Shown in pieces: positions 33,954-43,551 of a stretch of 64,000 nt of DNA. The notes beneath the pieces were generated by a model, which saw only the letters and a program-made list of their open reading frames with translations, was not told where the DNA came from and did no database searches. Positions within the stretch are counted from its first letter, which is position 1. Each line of letters opens with the position of its first letter. This DNA comes from G963662985 sp963662985 (GTDB lineage Bacteria; Chloroflexota; Anaerolineae; Anaerolineales; UBA11579): NCBI GenBank assembly GCA_963662985.1, contig OY760067.1, forward strand, positions 1,922,001-1,986,000, in the 5' to 3' direction. Position numbers and translations under genes: made by a program.

Positions 33954-34940
33954 ATGCCTATTGTATCTGTTATTATTCCCTGTCGAAATGAAGAGAAGCG
34001 AATTTGTGCGCTGCTGGACTCTTTGTATTCCCAGAGTTATCCAACAAATGAAATGGAAGTTGTGATCGCTGATGGGATGTCGAGCGATGCGACGCGGGAC
34101 TTGATTGCAGATTTTGCTAAAAAACATGCGGATTTGACGATTCGGGTAGTGGATAATAAAAAACAAATTATTCCAGCAGCTTTGAATGTTGCCATTGGGG
34201 CGGCACAAGGGGAGTATATTGTGCGGATGGACGCGCATTCTGTGCCAGATGTGGATTATGTAAGAAATAGCGTAGATGACTTGGTGAATGGAAAAGGAAC
34301 CAATGTGGGTGGCGTTTGGAAAATCCAACCGGGCGATGATACGTGGGTAGCAAAGTCGATTGTGGAAGCAACTTCTCATCCTCTTGGGGTTGGGGGGGCA
34401 AAATATCGCTATACGACTGAAGCTGAGGAAGTGGATACGGTGCCGTTTGGTGCGTTTCGCAGGGACTTGATTGATGAGATTGGGGGATTTGATGAGAGTT
34501 TGCTTACCAATGAAGACTATGAATTCAATGTGCGGATTCGCCAACATGGTGGCAAAATTTGGTTGAATCCTGCTATTTTTTGTAACTATTATGCGAGAGA
34601 GAGTTTTGCATTATTGGCGAAACAGTATTGGCGTTATGGGTATTGGAAGGCGAAGATGTTGAAGCGCTACCCTGAAACTGCGCGACCAAGACAGATCTTA
34701 CCACCATTATTTGTGTTAGGTGTGGTGGGTTTGATTGGGCTCAGTTTTATTTCTATGTTCTTTTTGTGGGCACTTTGTTTTATTTTGTTATTTTATTTAT
34801 TGGTTTTGATTGTAGTTGGAGCCAATATTGCAATTAAGAAAAAATATTTTCCATATGTTGTTGGAATGCCAATGGCAATTATTTTGATGCATTTTGTGTG
34901 GGGAAGTGCATTTTGGGTTGGATTGGCGACAAGAAAGTAG
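33954..34940 (+). CDS. Glycosyltransferase family 2, ExoA-like, membrane-associated
   Basis: A 328-residue glycosyltransferase. The GT-A domain occupies the first 240 residues: VSVIIPCRNEEKRI at the start, ADGMSSDAT, the metal-binding DAHS (in YIVRMDAHSVPD) in place of DxD, and the acceptor motif LTNEDYEFNVRI. Two or three hydrophobic helices follow (about 250-325). The pattern is close to ExoA-type enzymes that add sugars to a lipid-linked repeat unit in polysaccharide synthesis. It starts the cell-surface polysaccharide group and lies 6 bases before the priming transferase gene. Confidence 0.87.
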   Translation: MPIVSVIIPCRNEEKRICALLDSLYSQSYPTNEMEVVIADGMSSDATRDLIADFAKKHADLTIRVVDNKKQIIPAALNVAIGAAQGEYIVRMDAHSVPDVDYVRNSVDDLVNGKGTNVGGVWKIQPGDDTWVAKSIVEATSHPLGVGGAKYRYTTEAEEVDTVPFGAFRRDLIDEIGGFDESLLTNEDYEFNVRIRQHGGKIWLNPAIFCNYYARESFALLAKQYWRYGYWKAKMLKRYPETARPRQILPPLFVLGVVGLIGLSFISMFFLWALCFILLFYLLVLIVVGANIAIKKKYFPYVVGMPMAIILMHFVWGSAFWVGLATRK

Positions 34941-34946
34941 ATTTTT

Positions 34947-36368
34947 ATGGCTGATAATCGAACAAAAGTTAGAAGATTTCGATTTCGAATGGGGGAACGT
35001 AGGATCATTTTGTTGTTTGGTGATCTGTTGTTTTCTTATATCGCCTTATTTATCGGCCTTTATGTGTGGCAGACGGCACAAGATATTCCTACTTTTACAG
35101 AGTTTTTGCGTGTAAGACCAGATCCATGGGTATTTTTAATGCCGATTGCTTGGGTTTTATTATTGTTTGATACCTATGACAACCGAACGTCTTCCAAAAG
35201 AAAAGTTGTTTTCCCAAAAATTATGGTGGCAGGGGCGATTGCAGGTGTTGCTTATCTTTTGATTTACTTTACTTCTGAACAAGGCTCTTTACCTCGAAGA
35301 GGGATTGCAGTCTTTTTAGTTTTGGCGATTATCTTCACTTGGCTATGGCGTTTGTTCTTTATTCGGATTTTTACTAGTCCACAATATATGCGCAGAGTGT
35401 TGGTGGTGGGGGCTGGTGTGACTGGACAGGCTTTTATTAAGGAATATAAAAAATTATCTCCTCCTCCTTATTATTTGGTTGGTCTTTTGGATGATGATCC
35501 TGCGTTACAAAGTAAAAAAGTGTTTGATTATTCAGTTGTAGGGGATAGCCGACGATTATTGGAAATTGTGGATGAAGAAAATATTACAGATATTATTGTG
35601 GCGATTAGTGGCAAGATTAAACCACGCATGTTCCGAATGATTTTGGATGCACAAGAACAAGGTGTAGAGATTACTAGGTTCCCAACAGCTTTTGAAACAT
35701 TGACGGGACGTATTCCGGTGCAATATTTGGAAGCAGATTGGATGATCCGTTCTTTTGTGGATGAGAACACCCCTAATTCATTTTATGAATTTACAAAACG
35801 AATTATGGATATTATTGGGGGATTCTTGGGCTCGGTTTTGTTTGTATTTGTGATTGTTCCGATTGTTTCTATTGCTACTTTGATTGATTCGGGATGGCCG
35901 ATTTTCTTTTCTCAAACAAGAGTGGGGAAAGGCGGGCGAAATTATACGATCTTTAAATTCCGCACGATGGTGTTGGATGCTGAGAAAGATGGAAATCCTA
36001 TTTTGGCACAGGAAAAAGATGACCGTGTGACACGTTGGGGACGTTTTATGCGGAAGGTGCGTTTGGATGAGACCCCGCAGTTTTTGAATGTGTTGAAGGG
36101 GGACATGAGTTTGGTAGGTCCGAGGCCTGAACGACCTGAGTTGATGGAACATTTTCAGAAACATATTCCATTTTATCGAGCTCGTGTTTTGGATAAACCG
36201 GGGATCACAGGTTGGGCACAGGTGAATTTTGATTATGCGGCTACTTTGGATGAGATGGTTACAAAATTAGAATATGATTTATATTATATTAAGCATCGAT
36301 CTTTACGTTTAGACTTAATTATATTGTTACGAACAATTGGAACTGTTATTGGATTCAAAGGACGATGA
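34947..36368 (+). CDS. Polyprenyl glycosylphosphotransferase (priming sugar transferase)
   Basis: A 473-residue membrane protein of the WbaP/EpsL-type polyisoprenyl-phosphate hexose-1-phosphate transferase family. There are four or five N-terminal helices, then a CoA-binding-like Rossmann domain (VLVVGAGVTGQAF near residue 152). The catalytic C-terminal domain has QTRVGKGGRNYTIFKFRTM, RLDETPQFLNVLKGDMSLVGPRPERPEL and PGITGWAQVN. It moves a sugar-1-phosphate from UDP-sugar to undecaprenyl phosphate, the first step of surface polysaccharide assembly. The sugar (Glc, Gal or a 2,4-diamino sugar) is not determined. Confidence 0.92.
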   Translation: MADNRTKVRRFRFRMGERRIILLFGDLLFSYIALFIGLYVWQTAQDIPTFTEFLRVRPDPWVFLMPIAWVLLLFDTYDNRTSSKRKVVFPKIMVAGAIAGVAYLLIYFTSEQGSLPRRGIAVFLVLAIIFTWLWRLFFIRIFTSPQYMRRVLVVGAGVTGQAFIKEYKKLSPPPYYLVGLLDDDPALQSKKVFDYSVVGDSRRLLEIVDEENITDIIVAISGKIKPRMFRMILDAQEQGVEITRFPTAFETLTGRIPVQYLEADWMIRSFVDENTPNSFYEFTKRIMDIIGGFLGSVLFVFVIVPIVSIATLIDSGWPIFFSQTRVGKGGRNYTIFKFRTMVLDAEKDGNPILAQEKDDRVTRWGRFMRKVRLDETPQFLNVLKGDMSLVGPRPERPELMEHFQKHIPFYRARVLDKPGITGWAQVNFDYAATLDEMVTKLEYDLYYIKHRSLRLDLIILLRTIGTVIGFKGR

Positions 36369-36375
36369 GGTATTT

Positions 36376-37311
36376 ATGAAGAATGTATATTTAGTGACAG
36401 GTGGAGCAGGATTCATTGGCTCTCACATTGTTGATTATTTGGTTTCTGAGGGACAAGAAGTGCGTGTGTTGGACAATTTGTCCACCGGAAAACTTGAAAA
36501 TTTGGCAGGTGTGATGGATCAGATCACATTTTTTGAAGGCGATCTCAATGATAAAGATTTAATGAAGACGGCTTTAAAAAATGTTGATTATGTTTTCCAT
36601 TTGGCTGCTTTTATTTCTGTGCCACTTTCTTTGGAGAATCCGGAGAAGTGTTTTGTGGATAATGTGGATGGGACGACGAATTTGCTGGAGATGGCACGGC
36701 GCAATCATGTGAAGAAGGTGGTGTTGACTTCTTCTGCGGCGGTCTATGGTGATTCGGATCAAATGCCGTTGACAGAAGGAGCAAAAACAACTTCTTTGTC
36801 TCCGTATGCAGCTTCTAAACGATCGAATGAAATTGTGGCAGAGTTGTATAATCGAGCATTTGACTTGCCGACGGTTTGTTTGCGCTATTTCAATGTGTTT
36901 GGTCCACGACAATCACCAAAGTCATATTATGCGGCTGTGGTGCCGATCTTCATTGAGAAACAAATTCATAATGAACCTTTGATTGTGCATGGAGATGGGA
37001 AACAAACCAGAGATTTTGTGTTTGTGAAAGATATTGTGCGGGCGAATTGGATGGCAATGCACAATGATGAGGTGAATGGGGAAGTGATTAATGTGTGTTC
37101 GGGTAAGCAGACCTCATTGCTGGATTTGATGAATGCATTAAATGAAATTCAATTTAACCCGACAAAGCCTGTTTATACGGAATCGCGAATGGGTGATATT
37201 TATCATTCTTATGGGAATCCTACCAAAGCAAAAGAGATGATGGGGTTTGAGATCAAAACTCCGTTGGTGGATGGGTTGCGTGAGACGATGGATTGGATGA
37301 AGAAGCAATGA
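36376..37311 (+). CDS. NAD-dependent sugar epimerase/dehydratase
   Basis: A 311-residue extended short-chain dehydrogenase. It has the NAD-binding loop TGGAGFIGSHIV, the DNLSTG segment, the YxxxK catalytic pair in SPYAASKRSNE near residue 147 with Ser-Ala-Ala-Val-Tyr before it, and RYFNVFGPRQSP. This is the pattern of UDP-GlcNAc/UDP-Glc C4-epimerases (WbpP/GalE-like). It probably makes a UDP-sugar for the nearby glycosyltransferases. GAGG lies 5 bases before the ATG at 36376. The next gene starts within its last codons (ATGA overlap). Confidence 0.88.
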   Translation: MKNVYLVTGGAGFIGSHIVDYLVSEGQEVRVLDNLSTGKLENLAGVMDQITFFEGDLNDKDLMKTALKNVDYVFHLAAFISVPLSLENPEKCFVDNVDGTTNLLEMARRNHVKKVVLTSSAAVYGDSDQMPLTEGAKTTSLSPYAASKRSNEIVAELYNRAFDLPTVCLRYFNVFGPRQSPKSYYAAVVPIFIEKQIHNEPLIVHGDGKQTRDFVFVKDIVRANWMAMHNDEVNGEVINVCSGKQTSLLDLMNALNEIQFNPTKPVYTESRMGDIYHSYGNPTKAKEMMGFEIKTPLVDGLRETMDWMKKQ

Positions 37312-39179
37312 AATTATTAGATTATTATCGTGATAAAAATCTAATATGGTTTGATGCTGGGGCTACGGTTCTGTCTGTAGTAATCAGTTTTTTGCTACGT
37401 TTGGAGCTTTCACAATTTGTGTTGGATTATTTGCCAACTGTGTTGTGGATGATTGCGACTGCGTTAGTTTTTAAGCTTTTGGCGTATTATTTCTTTGGAT
37501 TATATAAAAGAGTTTGGATCTATGCGAGTGTGAAGGAAATGCGATTGATCGTTTTGGCGGTGATGGCAGGTTCTTTGGCAGTGAGCGTGGTGATGCTAGC
37601 TCTTTTTTATTTAAACGTTTTTTCGTTTTTCCCTCGCTCGGTGTTGGTGATTGATGCTTTGGTGTCTTTGGTGCTTATTAGCGGTACTCATTTGGGGGTG
37701 CGATTTGTGAATGATTATTTCAATGAAGAGAATAATGGCTCTTCTGAGAAAGAACATAATGTTTTGGTGATTGGGGCGGGGAGCGCTGGTGTTTTGGTAG
37801 TGAGGGAAATGCTGCGCAATACACACTTGGATATGGTTCCGAAAGCTTTTTTGGATGATGACCCGCAAAAACAGAACATGGTGGTGAACGGTGTGCCTGT
37901 GGTGGGTGGATTAGATGACCTAGAGAAGGTGTTGAAAGGGGGAGAGTATAAAGAAGTGATCATTGCGATTCCGACTGCTTCGGGAAGTGTGATTCGTAAA
38001 GTGAGTGAAGTTTGCAGTAAGAAAAAAATCCCTTTCCGTACAATGCCTGGGATTTATGAATTGTTGGGCGGGAGAGTTTCTGTTAATCGTTTACGAGATG
38101 TGGATATTTCGGATTTGTTGCGTAGAGAACCAACGAGTACAGATGATGTGGATTTGACCGAATGTTTGACAGGGAAGAAGGTTTTGGTGACAGGGGCAGG
38201 TGGTTCGATTGCGAGCGAACTGTGCCGACAGATTTGCCGATGGGAACCGAAAGAATTGGTTCTAGTAGGGCATGGGGAAAATAGTATTTTTGATATTATG
38301 GTAGAGCTTGAGGATAATTATCCTGCGCTTTCTATTTATCCGATTATTGCGGATACGCGTGATCGCGAGCGAATTTTGAGTGTTTTTAAGAAATATGACC
38401 CGGATATTGTGTTCCATGCAGCAGCACATAAACATGTGTATTTGATGGAGATGAACCCGGTTGAGGCAATTACGAATAATATTTTAGGGACAAAAAACGT
38501 GGTGGATGCTGCGGTGGCAGTGGATGTGGATGATCTGGTGATGATCTCTACCGATAAAGCTGTGCAACCGACGTCTGTGATGGGAGCTTCTAAACGTATT
38601 GCGGAGATGGTGGTGTTAGACTCGGCTGAACGATTTGGTCGCCAATTTTCTGTGGTGCGATTTGGAAATGTGTTGGGAAGCCGAGGGAGCGTGGTGCCGT
38701 TGTTTAAACATCAGATTGCAAATGGGGGTCCGGTGACGGTGCGACATCCTGAGATTGATCGGTATTTTATGACGATTCCTGAGGCAGTGCATTTGGTGTT
38801 GCAGGCTTCAAATTTGGCAGATTCCGGAAAATTGTATTTGTTGAATATGGGTGAACCAGTAAAAATTCTGCAATTGGCGGAGGATTTGATTCGCTTATCT
38901 GGTTTGGAGCCTTATGAAGATATTGATATTGTGTTCACTGAGATTGTGCAAGGTGAGAAATTATCTGAATCTTTATATTATGATGAAGAACATTTGGAAA
39001 AAACAAGCCATGCGGAAATTAATCAGGTGAATGATGCGAATGGTTTTATGGGGGAAGCATTGCAACATTTGGTGAATGAGTTGAGTAGCTTGGCGAAGAA
39101 CGAAGACGTTGATGGGATTATTGCGCTGTTAAATGAATCGATTCAGAACGCGGATCTGACCATTCAACATAGTCTATAG
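37308..39179 (+). CDS. Nucleoside-diphosphate sugar 4,6-dehydratase, WbpM/CapD type
   Basis: A membrane-bound dehydratase of 623 residues. Four N-terminal helices are followed by a CoA-binding-like domain (VLVIGAGSAGVLVVREML near residue 150). The catalytic SDR domain has the loop VTGAGGSIASELCRQI near residue 290, then HKHVYLMEMNP, the catalytic STDKAVQPTSVMGASKRIAEM, and RFGNVLGSRGSVVPLF. The Tyr of the usual YxxxK is replaced by Met (MGASK), as in WbpM/FlaA1-type 4,6-dehydratases of this large class. It makes UDP-4-keto-6-deoxy sugars for the surface glycan. It overlaps the epimerase by 4 bases. Confidence 0.9.
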   Translation: MKLLDYYRDKNLIWFDAGATVLSVVISFLLRLELSQFVLDYLPTVLWMIATALVFKLLAYYFFGLYKRVWIYASVKEMRLIVLAVMAGSLAVSVVMLALFYLNVFSFFPRSVLVIDALVSLVLISGTHLGVRFVNDYFNEENNGSSEKEHNVLVIGAGSAGVLVVREMLRNTHLDMVPKAFLDDDPQKQNMVVNGVPVVGGLDDLEKVLKGGEYKEVIIAIPTASGSVIRKVSEVCSKKKIPFRTMPGIYELLGGRVSVNRLRDVDISDLLRREPTSTDDVDLTECLTGKKVLVTGAGGSIASELCRQICRWEPKELVLVGHGENSIFDIMVELEDNYPALSIYPIIADTRDRERILSVFKKYDPDIVFHAAAHKHVYLMEMNPVEAITNNILGTKNVVDAAVAVDVDDLVMISTDKAVQPTSVMGASKRIAEMVVLDSAERFGRQFSVVRFGNVLGSRGSVVPLFKHQIANGGPVTVRHPEIDRYFMTIPEAVHLVLQASNLADSGKLYLLNMGEPVKILQLAEDLIRLSGLEPYEDIDIVFTEIVQGEKLSESLYYDEEHLEKTSHAEINQVNDANGFMGEALQHLVNELSSLAKNEDVDGIIALLNESIQNADLTIQHSL

Positions 39180-39198
39180 AAAGTTTCAATTTATTATT

Positions 39199-40182
39199 AT
39201 GATCGTTAATCAACAAGAATGGGAAACCTATTTTAATCAGTTTAATCAAGCACACATTTTACAATCTGCTGAATGGGGTGCTTTAAAAAGTGCTTTTGGG
39301 TGGGAAAGTGTGTTTGTGCGCGATGACAAGGCTGGCGCAATGATTTTGTTCCGAAAGCTACCGTTTGGATTTACGATTGCTTATATTCCGGAAGGCCCTT
39401 TAGGTGTACCTAGTGAGGGATTTTGGAATGAAGTGAGCGAGGTTTGCAAACAAAAAAAAGCGATTTTTTTGAAAGTGGAACCTTTTGTCTGGCAAGAAGA
39501 TGCTGAAGGACTGGATGGTTTAAGTTTGAAGAATAATTTCAAACTAGTCGATGATACTGTGCAACCTCCGAGTACAATTGTGATTGATTTGCGAGATGAT
39601 GAAGATGTGATTTTGGCGCGAATGAAGCAGAAAACACGCTATAATATTCGCCTAGCTGAGCGTAAGGGGGTTGAGGTTGAATTAAGCGAGGAGTTGAGCA
39701 CGTTTCATGATCTGATGAAGTTGACTGGGGAACGAGATGCTTTTGGGGTACATAGCGAAGAGTATTATCAGAAGGCGTTTGATTTGTTTCATACACATGG
39801 GAAATGCAGTTTGTTGATTGCTTCTTTTGAAGGGACTCCATTAGCAGGTGTGATGGTGTTTACGCATGGGAAGAATGCTTGGTATTTGTATGGAGCATCA
39901 TCCAATGAATATCGAAATTTGATGCCTACTTATTTGATTCAATGGAAGGCGATGCTTTATGCAAAGTCTTTGGGATGTGAATTCTATGATCTTTATGGCG
40001 TGCCAGATGCAGACCTTGAAACCCTTGAGGAGAGTTTTTCTGCAAAGAATGATGGTTTATGGGGTGTGTATCGCTTTAAGCGTGGATTTGGTGGGGATTT
40101 GAAACGAACGGTTGGTGCTTTTGATCGAGTGTTTAAGCCTGTATTGTATCGAATGTATCAACTTTATAGGAAAGGTTTGTGA
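39199..40182 (+). CDS. FemAB-type peptidoglycan aminoacyl- or sugar-locus acyltransferase, copy 1
   Basis: A 327-residue protein with the twin GNAT folds of the FemX/FemAB family, which uses aminoacyl-tRNA to add residues to lipid II side chains. Visible patterns are ILQSAEWGALKSAFGW near residue 20, YIPEGPLG, the signature MKQKTRYNIRLAERKGVEVE near residue 144, GASSNEYRNLMPTYLIQW and CEFYDLYGVP. The next gene is a homologue with the same motifs, so the pair arose by duplication. Position after the glycan genes leaves open whether it acts on peptidoglycan or on another polymer. The number and type of amino acids added are unknown. Confidence 0.85.
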   Translation: MIVNQQEWETYFNQFNQAHILQSAEWGALKSAFGWESVFVRDDKAGAMILFRKLPFGFTIAYIPEGPLGVPSEGFWNEVSEVCKQKKAIFLKVEPFVWQEDAEGLDGLSLKNNFKLVDDTVQPPSTIVIDLRDDEDVILARMKQKTRYNIRLAERKGVEVELSEELSTFHDLMKLTGERDAFGVHSEEYYQKAFDLFHTHGKCSLLIASFEGTPLAGVMVFTHGKNAWYLYGASSNEYRNLMPTYLIQWKAMLYAKSLGCEFYDLYGVPDADLETLEESFSAKNDGLWGVYRFKRGFGGDLKRTVGAFDRVFKPVLYRMYQLYRKGL

Positions 40183-41303
40183 TGAAGTTAGATTTTTCTG
40201 TGCAGTCAGTTGTGGAAAATTGGGATGAAGACCTTTTATTGCTAGAAAATGGCCATTTGTTGCAGACCCGTGAATGGGCTGAAGTGAAATCAAAAAATGG
40301 TTGGATTGCTTTCTATTTGCGATGGAAAGCTGGTGAAAAACTGGTGGCAGCAGCAATGGTTTTGGAGAGAGGTTTGGCGCTTTCTTCGATTTCTTTTAAA
40401 ATTCGGATGCATTATGTGCCAAAAGGACCAATTTTTGATAAATCTGTGGATGTGGCACAATTGACTCAAATTGAGAAAGATTTAGTTAGATTTTCAAAAT
40501 CACGAAAAGCGTTTGTACTGAATATGGATCCGGAAGTTTTGATGGGGAAAGGTGTGCCGGACACAGAGAGTGAAGAAAAGTCTGCTTTTGGCGAGATGTT
40601 TGTTTCTTTTTTGAAAAAACAAGGTTGGTTTTTTGCTCCTTCACAACCGCAGTTTAAGAATTCTATTTTTATTGATTTGACCGCTGATGAAGATGAACTT
40701 CTAGGCGCTATGAAGCAGAAGACTCGCTATAATGTGCGGCTGGCATCCAAAAAAGGTGTTGTGGTGCGAGTGGGTACGGTAGATGATTTTGAAATGCTAG
40801 CGAAGATGTATGCGATTACGGCGCAACGAGATAATTTTGCGATTCGAGATTTGGCCTATTATATTCGTGTATGGACAATCTTTTTTGAGAAGGGGATGCT
40901 AAAACCTTTGATTGCTGAAGTGGATGGGGAAGCTGTGGCGGGGTTGATGTTGTTTGTGTTTGGGAAGATGTCTTGGTATATCTATGGAATGTCGAATGGG
41001 GACCATCGGAATAAGATGCCGACCTATTTGTTACAATGGGAAGCGATGCGAATTTCAAAAGAATTAGGGTGTAAGATCTATGATTTGTGGGGTGCTCCAG
41101 ATGAATTCTGTGAAGAGGATCGGATGTGGGGGGTTTATCGATTTAAGGAAGGGCTGGGGGGATATGTGGTGCGACATGTTGGCAATTGGGAATTGCCACT
41201 GCGACCTTTGATTTATTTTTTGTATCAAAAATTGGTGCCATTTATTTTGAAAGTGATGCGTTCTTTTGGTAATAAAAGAACACAAAAAGAAGTAGTAGAA
41301 TAA
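40182..41303 (+). CDS. FemAB-type peptidoglycan aminoacyltransferase, copy 2
   Basis: A 373-residue paralogue of the preceding protein. It has LLQTREWAEVKSKNGW, YVPKGPIFD, MKQKTRYNVRLASKKGV, YGMSNGDHRNKMPTYLLQW and KIYDLWGAPDEF. It is 45 residues longer, with an insert near residues 95-140 before the signature. The ATG at 40182 shares its first base with the stop of copy 1 (TGATG), so translation is coupled. Two such enzymes in a row fit stepwise building of an interpeptide bridge, as with FemX/FemA/FemB. If the MurE product carries Lys or ornithine, that would be the attachment point. Confidence 0.85.
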   Translation: MKLDFSVQSVVENWDEDLLLLENGHLLQTREWAEVKSKNGWIAFYLRWKAGEKLVAAAMVLERGLALSSISFKIRMHYVPKGPIFDKSVDVAQLTQIEKDLVRFSKSRKAFVLNMDPEVLMGKGVPDTESEEKSAFGEMFVSFLKKQGWFFAPSQPQFKNSIFIDLTADEDELLGAMKQKTRYNVRLASKKGVVVRVGTVDDFEMLAKMYAITAQRDNFAIRDLAYYIRVWTIFFEKGMLKPLIAEVDGEAVAGLMLFVFGKMSWYIYGMSNGDHRNKMPTYLLQWEAMRISKELGCKIYDLWGAPDEFCEEDRMWGVYRFKEGLGGYVVRHVGNWELPLRPLIYFLYQKLVPFILKVMRSFGNKRTQKEVVE

Positions 41304-41344
41304 TAGCATACCTCCTATAAACTATGTGGGGAATTTGATAAAAC

Positions 41345-41374
41345 TTGATTTTCTCATCTTGTTTGTAATATACT
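41345..41374 (+). promoter_or_regulatory. Promoter of the two-component system
   Basis: TTGATT (41345-41350) and TATACT (41369-41374) with 18-base spacing. Transcription would start near 41381, giving a leader of about 125 bases. Confidence 0.6.
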
Positions 41375-41394
41375 GTTATTTAAAGGAGTCATTA

Positions 41395-41433
41395 ATGTTA
41401 ATCAAGGAATCTAACCTTATTCTTATACAATAA
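41395..41433 (+). CDS. Possible 12-residue leader peptide upstream of the response regulator
   Basis: A short frame starts at an ATG that has GGAG 6 bases upstream and lies about 14 bases after the likely transcription start. It reads MLIKESNLILIQ and stops about 70 bases before the response regulator start. It could be a regulatory leader peptide or chance; its Leu/Ile content is high but not decisive. Confidence 0.3.
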   Translation: MLIKESNLILIQ

Positions 41434-41505
41434 TTAAATTAAAGTATTAGAATTCTTTAACGTATAAAAGAAAAATCAATGTTCATTTCTGGAAAGGAAC
41501 TACTA

Positions 41506-42183
41506 ATGGACTCAAGAATTTTGGTAATCGAAGATGATGAAGCTATTTTGGCTTTTTTACGACGTGGCTTAGCCTATGATGGCTATGTTGTTGATACTGC
41601 TACAGATGGTCAAACAGGCTTAATTCTTGCAGCAGATAATCCACCTGACCTGGTGGTTTTAGATTGGATGCTTCCAGGAATTGATGGTCTTGAGGTTTGC
41701 CGAAGATTGCGTGCAAGCAACAATGTGCCGATTTTGATGTTGACTGCAAGAACTTCTGTTAATGACCGCGTGCAAGGTTTGGATGCTGGCGCTGATGACT
41801 ATTTGGTGAAACCCTTCAATTTGGATGAGTTGTTGGCACGTATTCGTGCTTTGTTGCGAAGAACTATGCCTGAACGACCTGAAAAATATGAATTTTCAGA
41901 CTTGATTTTAGATACAGGTACCAGACAAGCTACCCGTAATGGTCGTGTGATCGACTTGACTGCGAAGGAATATGAATTGTTAGAACTTTTCATGCGTAAT
42001 CCTAAGCAAGTGTTGAGCCGTGAAGTAATCTATGATGAGGTTTGGGGTTATGACTTTGGTGGCGAAAGCAATATTATCGAGGTTTATATTCGCTATTTGC
42101 GCCAAAAGCTGGAAGATAGTAATGAATCTCGTTTGATCCACACTGTACGTGGGATGGGATATGTTTTGAGGGATCTTGATTAA
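41506..42183 (+). CDS. OmpR/PhoB-family response regulator
   Basis: A 225-residue regulator. The receiver domain has the acidic pair D10-D11, phosphoacceptor Asp53 (VVLDWMLPG), the Thr in LMLTART and Lys in DYLVKPFNLDEL. The C-terminal winged helix shows LTAKEYELLELFMRNPKQVLSRE and the trans-activation pattern EVYIRYLRQKLE...HTVRGMGYVL. It lies directly before its kinase gene with no space. GGAAAGGA precedes the ATG at 41506 by 7 bases, so the longer frame from 41479 is not used. The signal is unknown. Confidence 0.93.
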   Translation: MDSRILVIEDDEAILAFLRRGLAYDGYVVDTATDGQTGLILAADNPPDLVVLDWMLPGIDGLEVCRRLRASNNVPILMLTARTSVNDRVQGLDAGADDYLVKPFNLDELLARIRALLRRTMPERPEKYEFSDLILDTGTRQATRNGRVIDLTAKEYELLELFMRNPKQVLSREVIYDEVWGYDFGGESNIIEVYIRYLRQKLEDSNESRLIHTVRGMGYVLRDLD

Positions 42184-43548
42184 ATGAGCTTACGTAACCG
42201 CCTGACACTCTTCTATTCATTGGTGATGGGTGTGTTCTTTATCGTATTTGGTGTGGCGGTGTATACTGCCACATCTTTGATTTTAATACGTCAAGTTGAT
42301 AATACACTTGAGAAAACTGTTTTGAATATATTGGAGCTAGCACGATTTGACCAAGAAGGCCAGATTGGGTTTGTGGCTCCAATTTCTTTTGATCCACAAG
42401 TTGAATTCCAAGTGTGGGGGGTCGACGGTACTTTGATGGATGCGGCTAATACAACCAGTTTTGACCAGCCGTTGGATCAGATGATGATGGGCACGGATGA
42501 AGCACGCTTCAGTGAAGTGGAGGATGAGCGGGGACATTACCGCGTGTGGACAGTGCCGGTGAATGTAAATAACGCACAGGTGGGGATTGTGCAGGCTGGG
42601 GTGAAACTGTCTGGTACCGATGCTGTGTTAGGTGATCTATTCCGCTATATTATTGGTGTTGGGGGGATTGTGATGGTGTTGGCTGGTTTGGTGAGCTGGG
42701 TGACAGTTCAACGGACATTGATGCCTTTGACGATGGTGACGGCAACTGCTTTAAAAATTACGAATGCGGATAATCTTTCGATGCGGATTCCGCAAAGTAC
42801 AAATCGAAATGATGAGATCACGCAATTAATTGAGGCATTTAATCTAACACTTTCTCGATTGGAAGAAGTGTTTATTACACAAAGACGGTTTTTGGCGGAT
42901 GTGGGGCATGAGTTACGGACACCGCTGACGGTTTTGAAAGGGAATATTGATCTTTTAAGACGAATGGATGAGGATGTTGACCCTGAGATTTTGGGGATTA
43001 TGGATGATGAAATTAATCGTTTGAATCGTTTGATTAATGATATTTTACTTTTAGCGCGGGCTGAATCGGGTAAGTTGCCACTTGATATGCAAAAAGTGGC
43101 TTTGGACACGGTGGTTTTGGAAGTGATGCAACAAGCTATGATTTTAGCTGAAGGTAAAAAAGAAATTGTATTAAATGAATTTGATCAGGTGATGGTTTTG
43201 GGCGATCGTGATCGATTGCAACAAGTTTTCTTGAATTTAATGAGCAATGCTGTGAAGTATACTCCTATCGGTGGAAAAGTTGAAATTAGTCTTACCAAAG
43301 AAAACGATAAAGCCAAAGTGATTATTAAAGATAATGGTCCGGGAATCTCTCCTGATGACTTACCGCATATTTTTGAGCGTTTTTATCGTGCAGATCAATC
43401 TCGAAATCGGGTTAAATCTGATGCAAAAGGATTTGGGTTGGGTTTGTCAATTGCTTATTGGATCGTTCGTAACCATGATGGTGTGATTGAAGTCAATTCA
43501 GTTTTGGATAAAGGAACTACATTCACTGTTTGGTTAAATTTGATCTAA
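42184..43548 (+). CDS. Membrane sensor histidine kinase
   Basis: A 454-residue kinase. Two membrane helices (about residues 10-32 and 155-178) frame an extracellular sensor loop of about 120 residues. Then come a HAMP domain, the H-box FLADVGHELRTPLT with the phospho-His near residue 242, the N-box FLNLMSNAVKYTP, G1 DNGPGIS, the F-box HIFERFYRADQS and G2 GFGLGLSIA. It phosphorylates the adjacent OmpR-type regulator. The ATG abuts the regulator's stop. It ends 3 bases from the convergent CorC-type gene. Confidence 0.93.
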   Translation: MSLRNRLTLFYSLVMGVFFIVFGVAVYTATSLILIRQVDNTLEKTVLNILELARFDQEGQIGFVAPISFDPQVEFQVWGVDGTLMDAANTTSFDQPLDQMMMGTDEARFSEVEDERGHYRVWTVPVNVNNAQVGIVQAGVKLSGTDAVLGDLFRYIIGVGGIVMVLAGLVSWVTVQRTLMPLTMVTATALKITNADNLSMRIPQSTNRNDEITQLIEAFNLTLSRLEEVFITQRRFLADVGHELRTPLTVLKGNIDLLRRMDEDVDPEILGIMDDEINRLNRLINDILLLARAESGKLPLDMQKVALDTVVLEVMQQAMILAEGKKEIVLNEFDQVMVLGDRDRLQQVFLNLMSNAVKYTPIGGKVEISLTKENDKAKVIIKDNGPGISPDDLPHIFERFYRADQSRNRVKSDAKGFGLGLSIAYWIVRNHDGVIEVNSVLDKGTTFTVWLNLI

Positions 43549-43551
43549 AGT

